The translations under genes were made by a program, and so were the position numbers. From positions 1 to 52,209 of the forward strand of contig JAAEQF010000384.1 of assembly GCA_024231695.1 (NCBI GenBank): 52,209 nt of DNA, read 5' to 3'. This DNA is from FCB group bacterium. GTDB taxonomy: Bacteria > Zixibacteria > MSB-5A5 > GN15 > JAAZOE01. Positions within the stretch are counted from its first letter, which is position 1; each line of letters starts with the position of its first letter. Positions 32,672 to 41,282 of the stretch are shown here, piece by piece. Under the pieces are notes generated by a model that was given only the letters and a program-made list of their open reading frames with translations, was not told where the DNA came from and made no database searches.

Positions 32672-33115
32672 TTATTTTTTAAGCCAGTAAAGTTTTTGAC
32701 CGATGTCGTCCATTTCCTTCTGCATCAGCAGATTGACCTCGGTGCTATATTTCCCCCAGTGGCGTTCTTTGAGCTTTTCATATATCTTTTTTTCACGAGT
32801 TGCCTCCAACAGGCTTTCCCGCTTTTTGTCAACCTCACCCGATATCTTCTGCAGGACGGCCCGGCCGGATGACTCCATCAAGTTGAGAACCAGGTAATAT
32901 CTAGTAAAGCCATTCAGGCGGCTAGGCTGGATAACACCGGTCATCAGTTCTCTCTGGCTGGCCTGTTGTCCGCTTCGGTCCTCGCAGATGGCCTCAATAG
33001 CGTTCTGTTGTTTCTGTCGGCGATGCAGCACATCGGCCAAATCCCGCTGTTTTTCCATTTCACAATGGCGGCGAAAACCAAGAATTTTCTCGAATCTAAA
33101 TTTAAATTTTTTCAT
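32672..33115 (-). CDS. fliJ: FliJ, export ATPase stalk protein
   Basis: A 147-aa coiled-coil protein (FKFRFEKILGFRRHCEMEKQ at the start, typical of FliJ). It is nearly all alpha-helix, as for the gamma-subunit-like stalk that sits in the FliI hexamer and contacts FlhA. It overlaps the end of fliI by 14 nt and is the last gene of the flgB-fliJ run, ending at a strong terminator. No fliK follows, unlike in many bacteria. Confidence 0.88.
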   Translation of the reverse strand: MKKFKFRFEKILGFRRHCEMEKQRDLADVLHRRQKQQNAIEAICEDRSGQQASQRELMTGVIQPSRLNGFTRYYLVLNLMESSGRAVLQKISGEVDKKRESLLEATREKKIYEKLKERHWGKYSTEVNLLMQKEMDDIGQKLYWLKK

Positions 33116-34451
33116 CGCCCTTACCGGTCTGAGTTGGTTCGACCTCAGTCAATGAGGGCAATATCGCAATCGCTTCAACCGGATCGCCTTGTTCGTGGAT
33201 GTCCTGCCGTAAAAACCGATTAATATCGTCGATACAATCAATGGCCTGATCTATCTTTTCCGATCGTCCCTGAACGTAAGCGCCAATATTGATCAAATCT
33301 TCGTTTTCGCGATAAATGGCCATCGTTTCCTTAATGCGCCCGGCGGCCTCGCGATGTTCCGGCGAAATAACGCCCAACATCAAACGACTAACCGAATCGA
33401 GTATATCCACGGCTGGGTATTGATTCTTTGCCGCCAATTGCCGGGATAAGACTATATGGCCGTCAAGGATCGATCGCACGGCATCCGAAATCGGTTCGTT
33501 GAAGTCATCGCCTTCCACCAGAACCGTGTAAAGTCCGGTAATAGACCCCTCTTTTCCCTGTCCGCTACGCTCCAGAATTTTCGGCAACAGCGCAAACACT
33601 GATGGCGGGTATCCCTTGGTGGCCGGCGGTTCTCCAATAGCCAGCCCGATTTCGCGCTGAGCCATAGCCACTCGGGTCATCGAATCGACCAACAACATGA
33701 CATCTTTTCCCTGATCCCGGTAATATTCGGCGATAGTTGTGGCCGTCATGATTCCCTTTAGTCGGATTAAAGCCGGTTCATCCGAGGTTACGGCGACAAC
33801 AATTGATTTTTTCAACCCTTCAGGGCCAAGATCCTGCTCAATAAATTCTTTTACTTCTCGGCTGCGCTCTCCAATCAAGCCGATGATGGTCACGTCAGCA
33901 CAGGTGCCCCGAGCGATCATGCCCATCAATACCGATTTGCCGACGCCGGAACCGGAAAAAACACCCATCCGCTGACCTTTACCACAGGTGCAAAGCGTAT
34001 CGATGGCCCGGATACCTGTATAAAGTGGTTCAGTAATTCGTTTTCGTTCCATACTTCCCGGCGGTTCGGCATAAAGTGACCGATTTTCACAACTGATTAT
34101 TGGCCCCTTGCCGTCAATTGGTCGTCCCAATCCATCAAGAACGCGACCGAGCAAATGATCACCCACCGGGATACTCAATCGTTGTGCGGTACTGGTCACA
34201 ATCGACCCGGGATTTATGCCCTGTAACGACCCCAGAGGCATAAGGAAAATCGTGCTCTCCTTGAAACCAACGACTTCAGCCGGGATCGAAACCTCAGAAT
34301 CGACCGTCTCGATATTACACAACGAACCTATCGGAACCGCTGGCCCTTTTGATTCAACCATCAAACCGGCCACGCGGGAAACAACACCATACTGTTTGAT
34401 CAACCGCGCCGAATTTATTTTGTCCAGATAATAGTCGTAAGCGAGGTTCAC
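33102..34451 (-). CDS. fliI: FliI, flagellar export ATPase
   Basis: A 449-aa F1-type ATPase. It starts at GTG overlapping the fliH stop (GTGA). Walker A is GSGVGKS (167-173) in VFSGSGVGKSVLMGMIARG. The Walker B strand DVMLLVDSMTRVAMAQREIG and the family motif GEPPATKGYPPSVFALLPKI follow. FliI hexamers in the cytoplasm unfold and deliver export substrates. It is flanked by fliH and fliJ, its regulator and stalk. Standard length. Confidence 0.97.
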   Translation of the reverse strand: MNLAYDYYLDKINSARLIKQYGVVSRVAGLMVESKGPAVPIGSLCNIETVDSEVSIPAEVVGFKESTIFLMPLGSLQGINPGSIVTSTAQRLSIPVGDHLLGRVLDGLGRPIDGKGPIISCENRSLYAEPPGSMERKRITEPLYTGIRAIDTLCTCGKGQRMGVFSGSGVGKSVLMGMIARGTCADVTIIGLIGERSREVKEFIEQDLGPEGLKKSIVVAVTSDEPALIRLKGIMTATTIAEYYRDQGKDVMLLVDSMTRVAMAQREIGLAIGEPPATKGYPPSVFALLPKILERSGQGKEGSITGLYTVLVEGDDFNEPISDAVRSILDGHIVLSRQLAAKNQYPAVDILDSVSRLMLGVISPEHREAAGRIKETMAIYRENEDLINIGAYVQGRSEKIDQAIDCIDDINRFLRQDIHEQGDPVEAIAILPSLTEVEPTQTGKGDEKI

Positions 34452-35182
34452 GCCGTCGTCCCTTCCCCGTCAAGCAGGCTTTGCCGGATGATCTCGAACA
34501 TCGATTCCATTCGGGCATCTACATCACCCGAGGGTGTCTCGATAAAACATCCGCCGGCGCGAACGCGGGGGTCGGCTTCGAAAGTTATTTCCTTGATCGC
34601 CGTGTCCCGGCCGCGATAACGGTCGATATGCTGCTCAATTTCCGGCAGATGATCAGGATTGACTTTGACATTGATTTTGCTTTTATCCAGCAGTTGATCG
34701 ATGGCCCCGGCGATTATGGACATAGTGATTTCGGGGTTCAGGGCCGCAGCTTCAAAACTTAGTTTTTTGGATACCTGGATGACCATTTCAAAAATATGTT
34801 CACGGGCCTCTGATAAAAGCTTTTGCCTTTGGCGGGTAACGTCGTTAATTAGTCCGGTAAGCGAAGCGACCACTTTCCGGGCCTCTTCCCGGCCATCATT
34901 AGCGCCCTTTTCATACCCCGAAGTTTGTCCTTCTTCAAGTCCGCGTTGATAGGCAGCCTTTATTTCGTCCCGATACTTTTTCTCAATTAACAGCAGATGC
35001 TGAAGGGGAATCTGTTTTTTGCCAAGGTTTGTGGTCAATACCATAACGTGCGGGTGAGTAGTTTCAATTAGAGTTTCGGCTTCTTTCTCCGCGTCCCGAT
35101 CGACAATGTACTCGCCGATAACCACTTTTTCATCGCCCATCGGCAGTGTTAGTACATTAGACAATGATATCGTCCTTTCCAC
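34448..35182 (-). CDS. fliH: FliH, negative regulator of FliI
   Basis: A 244-aa protein. The N-terminal third is variable; residues 60-130 are charged coiled coil (KYRDEIKAAYQRGLEEGQTS, GYEKGANDGREEARK). The C-terminal part resembles the V-ATPase E/FliH fold (KINVKVNPDHLPEIEQHIDR; DPRVRAGGCFIETPSGDVDA). FliH binds FliI and docks it at the C-ring. The annotated start is GTG at 35182, inside the end of fliG; a TTG at 35164 behind AAAGGACG is an alternative. The stop overlaps the fliI start. Confidence 0.87.
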   Translation of the reverse strand: MERTISLSNVLTLPMGDEKVVIGEYIVDRDAEKEAETLIETTHPHVMVLTTNLGKKQIPLQHLLLIEKKYRDEIKAAYQRGLEEGQTSGYEKGANDGREEARKVVASLTGLINDVTRQRQKLLSEAREHIFEMVIQVSKKLSFEAAALNPEITMSIIAGAIDQLLDKSKINVKVNPDHLPEIEQHIDRYRGRDTAIKEITFEADPRVRAGGCFIETPSGDVDARMESMFEIIRQSLLDGEGTTA

Positions 35183-36182
35183 CCCGGCCGGCGATCACTA
35201 TCTGACCTTCTTCCTCGAGGCGGCGTATGGTTTCGACGATCCTTTGTTGGGAGGCCTCAACGTCTGTCAGACGCATCGGACCCATGAATTCCATTTCCTC
35301 TTTGATCAACAGCGACACACGTTCAGACACATTGGCGAAAATTTTGTTTTTAACCTCATCGGCGGCGGCTTTAAGCGAAATAGCCAGATCCTTGGTTTCC
35401 ACTTCCTTGAGCAGGCGTTGGACGCCGCGGTCGTCGAGGAGAATGATATCATCGAAGACGAACATCATATTTTTTATTTCCGAAGCCAGATCAGCATCAT
35501 CGGCTTCAATCGCCTGGAGGATATTTTTCTCGGCTGAAGTCTCGATGATATTGAGAATCTCGGCTATGGTTTTGGCCCCGCCTGAAACCGACAGGTCGCG
35601 CCCGGCGGTATCCTGAAAATGAGTCTCCAGCGTCGATTCCACTTCCTTGAGTACTTCCGGAGAAATTTTCTCCATGGTAGCAACCCGAAGAGAAACTTCC
35701 GATTGCAACTCCGGCGGTAATTCCGACAACACGGCGGCGGCCTGCTGAGGTACCAACTGAGTCAGAATCAGCGAGATCGTCTGCGGATGTTCGTTACGAA
35801 TGAAGTTCACTAGCTGTTGGGGATCGATATTTTTCAACATATTGAATCCGGAGGTCCGCAGAGAGGATTCCAGCCGGGTGAGTATATCCTGCGCCCGTTG
35901 ATTGCCAACCGCTTTTTCGAGAATATTCTTGGCGAAGTCGATACCACCCTGCGAAACATATTGACGGGCCATGAATATATCATGGCAATCTTTGATTACT
36001 TTTTCCTCCAAATCGGGAGGTACTTCGCGTAAATTGGCTATTTCCACGGTGAGGCGTTCAAGATCTTCCTCATTTAAAGTCTTGAGAACCAGCGACGATA
36101 CTTCGGTGCCGAAAGCCACCAGAGCTATGGCCGCTTTCTGCGTGGACGTCAATTCTTCAAAGTTATTTACTTGGGTCGGCAT
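35157..36182 (-). CDS. fliG: FliG, motor switch protein
   Basis: A 341-aa FliG with the three armadillo-like domains. The EHPQ motif is at residues 131-134 (RNEHPQTISLIL). The torque helix region near the C-terminus reads FVFDDIILLDDRGVQRLLKE, with the conserved charged residues that contact MotA. FliG sits on the cytoplasmic face of the MS ring and converts ion flow at MotAB into rotation. It lies between fliF, its anchor, and fliH. FliM and FliN, the other switch proteins, are not in the window. Confidence 0.97.
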   Translation of the reverse strand: MPTQVNNFEELTSTQKAAIALVAFGTEVSSLVLKTLNEEDLERLTVEIANLREVPPDLEEKVIKDCHDIFMARQYVSQGGIDFAKNILEKAVGNQRAQDILTRLESSLRTSGFNMLKNIDPQQLVNFIRNEHPQTISLILTQLVPQQAAAVLSELPPELQSEVSLRVATMEKISPEVLKEVESTLETHFQDTAGRDLSVSGGAKTIAEILNIIETSAEKNILQAIEADDADLASEIKNMMFVFDDIILLDDRGVQRLLKEVETKDLAISLKAAADEVKNKIFANVSERVSLLIKEEMEFMGPMRLTDVEASQQRIVETIRRLEEEGQIVIAGRGGKDDIIV

Positions 36183-36186
36183 GACA

Positions 36187-37761
36187 TTAATCCACCATCA
36201 TGGTTTTGATTACACGGGCAATTTCGTCCGGGTCGTTTTTGGCCGCCTTCTGCATCTGATCCACCAGTTTGGCCTGTCGTTTTTCCGGCACGATTTCAGG
36301 GACTTCTTCCTGCTGAGGGATATCCACACCTTCCACAGCCGATTTCGACTGACCGGAAGACGAATAACCGTGGCCGGCTTTCGGCAAAATTTGCGCCAGC
36401 CCGTGAAAGAACCGTTTTAGTTTCTTCCGCAGATATAGCAGAACTAACAGGGCCGCCAGGACCATCAACGTTTTCTTGACTATGTCTAGATAGAATTCGC
36501 GAGTGAATTGGTTATCCAGCATTTTCTGCTGATCGGTCAGATAAGATTTATCAAAAGCAATATTGACCACTTCCAGTTGATCATTGCGATCGCTGGAAAA
36601 GCCGACGGCGTTTTTAACAATACCGGATAGCCGGTCGATCTCCTCCTGCGGGCGAGGTTCATAAATGGTTTCATTTACACCGTCAGCGCCTTCAACCATA
36701 TTATAAGTACCGTCAAGAAGAACAGCCACTGACAAACGATTGATCGTTCCGAGGGCATTAACAACATTCTCCACGGTTCGGGAAATTTCATAGTTGGTAA
36801 CAGTGACTTCTGATTTGGCATCCTGTTTGTCTTCGGCGTTTTCCAAACCGGTTGTCGTTGCCAGATCGCTACTTTCGTTTTTCTGTTCCGAACGCACGGC
36901 GCTCATATTAGGATCGTAATTTTCCGAGGTTCGCGAATACTGCTGAAAATCAAGTTCAGCCGTCACACGCACGATAGCTTTGCCCGGTCCAAGTACGCCA
37001 TCCAGCATGGTCTGGGCTTTATGGGCCAAATCCTGTTCCACGGCATGGGTCATCTCCAACTGATTTGTGGTCAGGGAGGCCAATTGATCGCCACCGGTGT
37101 TACTCGACAGAAGATTTCCGGCATAATCGACAATGGTGATATTGCCCGTGCCGAGACCTTCCACCGAAGAGGCCACCAGATGAGTTATACCGTTGACTTG
37201 CCTCTTGTCCAATCCGCCTCTTCGTTTCAATTTGAGCAAAACCGAAGCCGTCGCTTCCCGCTGATGATCGGCAAAAAGCCGCTCTTCGGGAATGACGATA
37301 TGCACGCGGGCGGTCTGAACTTCGTTGAGTGCCGATATGGTTCGGGCCAATTCGCCCTCCAGCGCCCGGCGAAAATTAAGCTTTTGTAAGAAATCGGTCA
37401 TGCCCAGGTTGGTTTCGTCAAAAATGGAATATCCGACATTGCCCGAATGCGGAAGTCCCTGGGACGCCAGAGACAACCGGGCTTCATAGAGTCCATTTTC
37501 AGAAACTTCAATAGTCGCTCCGCCAGCGGAGAGTTTATAAGCGATGCCCTTATCGGAAAGATGGCGGGTAACCTCAGCCGCCTCGGCCGGATCAAGATTG
37601 GTGTAAAGCGGCTGATAGGTCACTTTGCCTACCCAGCCGGCCACACTGACCGCACCGATGACGGTACCGACCACGATGGCCACCAGCATCACCACCTGGC
37701 TGACCGACATACGCTTGACGATTTCTGCTAATCTTGTTAATACCTGTTTGAAATAATCCAT
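36187..37761 (-). CDS. fliF: FliF, MS-ring protein
   Basis: A 524-aa FliF with two transmembrane segments: one near residues 20-43 (VVMLVAIVVGTVIGAVSV) and one near 430-447 (MVLAALLVLLYLRKKLKRF). Between them are the ring-building motifs: YTNLDPAEAAEVTRHLSDKG, ALEGELARTISALNEVQTAR and VHIVIPEERLFA. The C-terminal tail (KLVDQMQKAAKNDPDEIARV) binds FliG. It is the base of the flagellum in the inner membrane. It comes after fliE and 4 nt before fliG. Confidence 0.97.
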   Translation of the reverse strand: MDYFKQVLTRLAEIVKRMSVSQVVMLVAIVVGTVIGAVSVAGWVGKVTYQPLYTNLDPAEAAEVTRHLSDKGIAYKLSAGGATIEVSENGLYEARLSLASQGLPHSGNVGYSIFDETNLGMTDFLQKLNFRRALEGELARTISALNEVQTARVHIVIPEERLFADHQREATASVLLKLKRRGGLDKRQVNGITHLVASSVEGLGTGNITIVDYAGNLLSSNTGGDQLASLTTNQLEMTHAVEQDLAHKAQTMLDGVLGPGKAIVRVTAELDFQQYSRTSENYDPNMSAVRSEQKNESSDLATTTGLENAEDKQDAKSEVTVTNYEISRTVENVVNALGTINRLSVAVLLDGTYNMVEGADGVNETIYEPRPQEEIDRLSGIVKNAVGFSSDRNDQLEVVNIAFDKSYLTDQQKMLDNQFTREFYLDIVKKTLMVLAALLVLLYLRKKLKRFFHGLAQILPKAGHGYSSSGQSKSAVEGVDIPQQEEVPEIVPEKRQAKLVDQMQKAAKNDPDEIARVIKTMMVD

Positions 37762-37794
37762 ATCAAATCCTATTTGAACTGGCTACCGGGCCGG

Positions 37795-38097
37795 CTATAC
37801 GGGCATCCGGATGATGTCCTGATAGGCCTCAAGCAACTTTTTCCTGACTTCCAAAAGAAGGTCGAATGATATTCCGGCTTTTTCCGCAGCAATCATCACC
37901 TGATGCAATTCGGCCGCATCTCCTCGAACCAGTTTATCCTGCGCTTCTCCGGAGTCGGCCTGCAGACCCTCAATACCCTTGACGGCATCGGCCAAAAAGT
38001 CGCCAAAACTCTGTTTGTCTTCACCAGTCACCTTCGTCGCATTATTCGTCGGAAACGAAGGCATAATGGGCCGGGGGTTGATTTTTATACCATTCAT
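37795..38097 (-). CDS. fliE: FliE, MS ring-rod junction protein
   Basis: A 100-aa FliE. The core SFGDFLADAVKGIEGLQADS, then KLVRGDAAELHQVMIAAEKA and FDLLLEVRKKLLEAYQDIIR match the family along its whole length. FliE links the MS ring to the rod. Its start overlaps the stop of the preceding unknown gene by 4 nt, so the two are probably translationally coupled. fliF follows after 33 nt. Confidence 0.95.
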   Translation of the reverse strand: MNGIKINPRPIMPSFPTNNATKVTGEDKQSFGDFLADAVKGIEGLQADSGEAQDKLVRGDAAELHQVMIAAEKAGISFDLLLEVRKKLLEAYQDIIRMPV

Positions 38098-38432
38098 CCT
38101 TTAAAATCCACTTTCTGTCCGGTTAAAGCCGTTCGGCCGACGCGCGCGTTGGGATCATATAATTGCGAAGTTTGCGACGAATCGCCGAAACGGGCAAAAT
38201 ACTGAACCAACGTGTCTTTCTCGTCTGTCGAGAGAACACTCCGCAGGAGAGCGGGTGAATGGTGGACCTTAAGGTTGTCGGTCTCGCCGGAAACTTTGCC
38301 CGGCAGAGTGATTGATTTTGACTGGGAAGCAGTCTTGGCCGCGTCGGCATTCCTATGGCCGGCGTTTGCCTTTCGAGCGTTGACGTCGCCCGCTTGTCGG
38401 TATGCCTCCAGCGGTACCGATGCGATTTTCAC
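38094..38432 (-). CDS. Unknown protein inserted between flgC and fliE
   Basis: A 112-aa protein not recognised. Residues 1-60 are polar and probably disordered (ARKANAGHRNADAAKTASQS). Residues 62-112 look folded: LLRSVLSTDEKDTLVQYFAR, then YDPNARVGRTALTGQKVDFKG. No signal peptide or membrane segment is present. It starts 26 nt after the flgC stop and overlaps the fliE start by 4 nt, so it is firmly inside the basal-body operon. Most bacteria have flgB-flgC-fliE with nothing in between. A role in rod or export assembly is inference from position only. Confidence 0.75.
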   Translation of the reverse strand: MKIASVPLEAYRQAGDVNARKANAGHRNADAAKTASQSKSITLPGKVSGETDNLKVHHSPALLRSVLSTDEKDTLVQYFARFGDSSQTSQLYDPNARVGRTALTGQKVDFKG

Positions 38433-38458
38433 GTCCTTCTTCTCCTATCACGAATGGG

Positions 38459-38953
38459 CTATATATCGAGAGCATTTTTCAACATTTCCTTGGATGCCGA
38501 AATCGCGGTGGCATTGGCTTCGTACGACCGATTGGCCGACATCATATCCACCATCTCGTTAATAACCTCAATGTCAGGCATCTTCACGTACCCTTCCTGG
38601 TCCGCTTCTGGATGACTTGGGTCGTACACCAGACGATATTCATCCATCCCAGCCTCAACCTCCCTGGCTTTAGCCGAAACAATCGTCTCTCGCTGCACTC
38701 CGCCCGACGCCATCGCCGACAGATGTCCTTTGTGCGTGCGCGCCAGACCGGCCTGACTCTCACGCAAAATAGTTTTGAACGGTATTTTCTCCGAATCCGA
38801 TGTGACTTCCAATCGCCGGCGACGGTAGGGACCGCCGTTTTCGGTGCGCGTCGTCTCCGCGTTAGCAATATTCTCTGCCACCACGTTCATTTTCCGGCGC
38901 TGAACCGACATGCCGGAACCGGATATCTCAATGGTCGAAAAAATTCCCGCCAT
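38459..38953 (-). CDS. flgC: FlgC, proximal rod protein
   Basis: A 164-aa FlgC. N-terminal MAGIFSTIEISGSGMSVQRR, with NVVAENIANAETTRTENGGP, and the C-terminal DIEVINEMVDMMSANRSYEA define the rod family. The segment PYRRRRLEV is typical of FlgC. FlgC forms part of the proximal rod with FlgB and FlgF. It starts 11 nt after the flgB stop and is followed by the unknown gene and fliE. It is longer than enteric FlgC (134 aa) by a middle insertion. Confidence 0.95.
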   Translation of the reverse strand: MAGIFSTIEISGSGMSVQRRKMNVVAENIANAETTRTENGGPYRRRRLEVTSDSEKIPFKTILRESQAGLARTHKGHLSAMASGGVQRETIVSAKAREVEAGMDEYRLVYDPSHPEADQEGYVKMPDIEVINEMVDMMSANRSYEANATAISASKEMLKNALDI

Positions 38954-38964
38954 AACTAAAATCC

Positions 38965-39378
38965 TTACCTTCCGGTAATTACCTTCTTGAAAAACGACAT
39001 TTTCTTCTGTAACATCCGGGCGCCGATCGAATAACGCATCTGATTGACCGCCATATTGGTGATCTCGGTGTCGATATCGACGCCATTGAGATCGTCATCC
39101 GATTCGGGACCGTGCTCTATCACCTGAATCTCACTTTGTGGTCCCGTATTGCCCAAATGCTTACCGCTGGTCGTTTTCATGGCCAACTGCTGTCCGGAAC
39201 CGAGCGCCTTTTGCATTTCCGATTTAAAATCGATATCCTTGGCGGCATAACCGGGAGTGGTCGCATTGGCGATATTACCGGAGATCAGCTTGTGCCGATG
39301 GCCGGTAATGTCCAGCATCTTGCCGAACTTGTTGATCCCCGTCTTGTTCCAGAAAATGTCATTTATCGTATTTGCCAT
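38965..39378 (-). CDS. flgB: FlgB, proximal rod protein
   Basis: A 137-aa FlgB. The signature near residues 30-45 is LISGNIANATTPGYAAKDID, and the C-terminal half ends in NQMRYSIGARMLQKKMSFFK. FlgB is among the first rod subunits. It is the first gene of the run flgB-flgC-unknown-fliE-F-G-H-I-J, and a near-consensus sigma-54 promoter lies 24 nt upstream of its ATG. GGAGTAAGGT precedes the start. Confidence 0.95.
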   Translation of the reverse strand: MANTINDIFWNKTGINKFGKMLDITGHRHKLISGNIANATTPGYAAKDIDFKSEMQKALGSGQQLAMKTTSGKHLGNTGPQSEIQVIEHGPESDDDLNGVDIDTEITNMAVNQMRYSIGARMLQKKMSFFKKVITGR

Positions 39379-39401
39379 ACCTTACTCCACACAACCGTAA
39401 A

Positions 39402-39416
39402 GCAAGGCCGATGCCA
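39402..39416 (-). promoter_or_regulatory. Sigma-54 promoter of the flgB operon
   Basis: Minus-strand TGGCATCGGCCTTGC fits TGGCAC-N5-TTGC with one change (T for C at the sixth base); GG and GC are 10 nt apart as required. It lies in the 120-nt gap between motB and flgB, 24 nt from the flgB ATG. Confidence 0.8.
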
Positions 39417-39498
39417 AAACCTGTTGAAGACATCTATCAGATTGTAAGGTAATGATTTACGAATAAGTCGCGAGAATTACTCAAGGCATCAAAAAAGC

Positions 39499-40314
39499 CT
39501 AATACGGAAAATTATTCCAAGGTGAGGTGGAATCAATTTCCTGAGTGATATCGCGCAGGATTTCATATTGCTGACGGGCAAAATCATCGATCTCCGAGGC
39601 CGGCTCGGCCGCCGAGAGCTCCATAGTGAGAACAACTATATCGACACGGCGGTTTTTGGCTCGATTCTCTATACTGTTGTTAGGCACATAAGGCCTGAAC
39701 GAGGCGTACCCCAGAGCAGATATCCTGTTCGGCGGATATTGGTGCTTATCAATAAAATAACGCACGACTTCGGTGGCCCGAGCTGTGGACAGCTCCCAGT
39801 TGGAAGGAAAGCGTTTGTTGCTAATCGTTCGATCATCGGTATGCCCCTCAATCCGTATATGATTGGGCATCTGGGCCACGTCCGTAGCCACCAATTTCAA
39901 AACCTCGCGAGCACGATTTTTCAAATCTGCCTGGCCTTCATCGAAAAGGGCCGATTCCATAATATGGATAGTCAATCCCCGTTCGCTGAGGTCGGTCGTT
40001 ATTTCGTCCTTGTCCTGTAATTGTACTGCCTGGTCGGAGATTCTGGTCTGCAACATCCGCAGACTTCCGGTCTTTAAAAGCCCGTGGCCGTCGCTCAATG
40101 TATCCAGCTGCTGATTACGCAGAATCGATGGTCCGCCTTTAAGGATACCCTGTAGCGCCTGCTGAACTTTGCCGAATTTTTTGGCGTCCATCTGTGACAT
40201 TGAATACAACACGATGAAAAAAGCCAGCAGAAGCGTAATCAGATCGGCATAAGTCAAAAGCCAGCGATCAGGATTATCCTGGGGAATATCATCTCTACGG
40301 CGCCGGAAAAGCAT
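39499..40314 (-). CDS. motB: MotB, stator peptidoglycan-binding subunit
   Basis: A 271-aa MotB with one transmembrane segment (residues 19-38, WLLTYADLITLLLAFFIVLY). It contains the ion-binding Asp24 in YADL. The C-terminal OmpA-like domain (from about 150) reads HIRIEGHTDDRTISNKRFPS, followed by NWELSTARATEVVRYFI, and anchors the stator to peptidoglycan. The stator ion (proton or sodium) cannot be settled from these residues alone. It follows motA with a 3-nt gap. Confidence 0.95.
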   Translation of the reverse strand: MLFRRRRDDIPQDNPDRWLLTYADLITLLLAFFIVLYSMSQMDAKKFGKVQQALQGILKGGPSILRNQQLDTLSDGHGLLKTGSLRMLQTRISDQAVQLQDKDEITTDLSERGLTIHIMESALFDEGQADLKNRAREVLKLVATDVAQMPNHIRIEGHTDDRTISNKRFPSNWELSTARATEVVRYFIDKHQYPPNRISALGYASFRPYVPNNSIENRAKNRRVDIVVLTMELSAAEPASEIDDFARQQYEILRDITQEIDSTSPWNNFPY

Positions 40315-40317
40315 CGT

Positions 40318-41076
40318 TTACCCCTGCCGATGTTTGGGATCGATAAAAGACATGAGCTTAATGCGGATGGTACGCGGATTGTCACCCGACTGGATGCCAA
40401 TCACACCCTCGGTAATCAATTCCAGATTAGCTGCTTCTTCGTCATGGCGAAGCCTTAATTTGTCGCCGATGGGCAGATAACAGAGATTGGCCATACCAAT
40501 ACCCCACAAGGTGGCGATAAAGGCGCCGGCAATAGCCGTGGCCATTTTGGAGGCATCTGATGTACTGGATAGCGCTTGAATTAACCCCAGAACCGTGCCG
40601 ATAATCCCCAGTGTAGGGGAAAAACCGCCGAGGGCTTTGAATAATGAGATACCGGCCCGGTGACGTTCGGCCATATAGTTGATCTCGGTAACCAAAATAT
40701 GTCTCAACAGAGTGGTTTCGGTACCGTCGATAATAAGTTGCACGGCCTTTTTGAAAAACGGATCATTGATACTCTTCAGATCGGATTCCAGCCCCAACAC
40801 GCCCTCGCGGCGAGCCTTCTCTGATAACACTACAATCTTTTCGATTGTCTCGCGAGGATCAATCGATTTGCCAAAAAAGGCTATTTTCATCAGAGTGGGA
40901 ATACTGCGAACGGTCCTGATCGAGGTGGTAATCGTAGCGGCGCCAATGGTCCCGCCGATAACCAGGATCATCGGGGAGGCTTGCGTGACGGCATTGAGAT
41001 TACCGCCTTCAAGAATAAAGGCGACCACAATCGCCCCAACTCCGAGTATTATTCCGCCAATTGTTGCTAAATCCAT
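40318..41076 (-). CDS. motA: MotA, stator proton/ion channel subunit
   Basis: A 252-aa membrane protein with the four MotA helices: TM1 (LATIGGIILGVGAIVVAFIL), TM2 (PMILVIGGTIGAATI) and TM3-TM4 (SPTLGIIGTVLGLIQALSST; IAGAFIATLWGIGMANLCYL). The cytoplasmic loop between TM2 and TM3 holds the charged residues that push on FliG. The gene starts a motA-motB pair separate from the sigma-54 operon of flgB. A sigma-28-like -10 box lies 41 nt upstream. Confidence 0.95.
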   Translation of the reverse strand: MDLATIGGIILGVGAIVVAFILEGGNLNAVTQASPMILVIGGTIGAATITTSIRTVRSIPTLMKIAFFGKSIDPRETIEKIVVLSEKARREGVLGLESDLKSINDPFFKKAVQLIIDGTETTLLRHILVTEINYMAERHRAGISLFKALGGFSPTLGIIGTVLGLIQALSSTSDASKMATAIAGAFIATLWGIGMANLCYLPIGDKLRLRHDEEAANLELITEGVIGIQSGDNPRTIRIKLMSFIDPKHRQG

Positions 41077-41116
41077 TCCGAAACTTTCTCATCCATAATT
41101 CAGTCGATCATATTTG

Positions 41117-41143
41117 ATATCGGCAGATTGGGTCAATCCTTCC
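41117..41143 (-). promoter_or_regulatory. Possible sigma-28 promoter of motAB
   Basis: On the minus strand the -10 box GCCGATAT (41117-41124) is 7/8, but at 11 nt the -35 is GGAAGGAT, only 4/8. motAB is a sigma-28 target in many bacteria, which makes it worth testing. Confidence 0.3.
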
Positions 41144-41221
41144 AGCGAAAACTTATCTGACCGAGGATTTGTCGCAAGCCTATGGGAAAAAGGCGACCAA
41201 GCCGCGATTGGCAAAATAAAC

Positions 41222-41247
41222 GCCGGTACCCCCTTTGAGATACCGGC
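41222..41247 (-). terminator. Hairpin after the sigma-54 activator gene
   Basis: GCCGGTA (41222-41228) and TACCGGC (41241-41247) pair around a 12-nt loop; on the minus strand GTTTATTTT follows. It separates the regulatory block from motAB. Confidence 0.55.
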
Positions 41248-41282
41248 CGGTGACACAAAACCTCAACTGTATTTCGGGTTAT

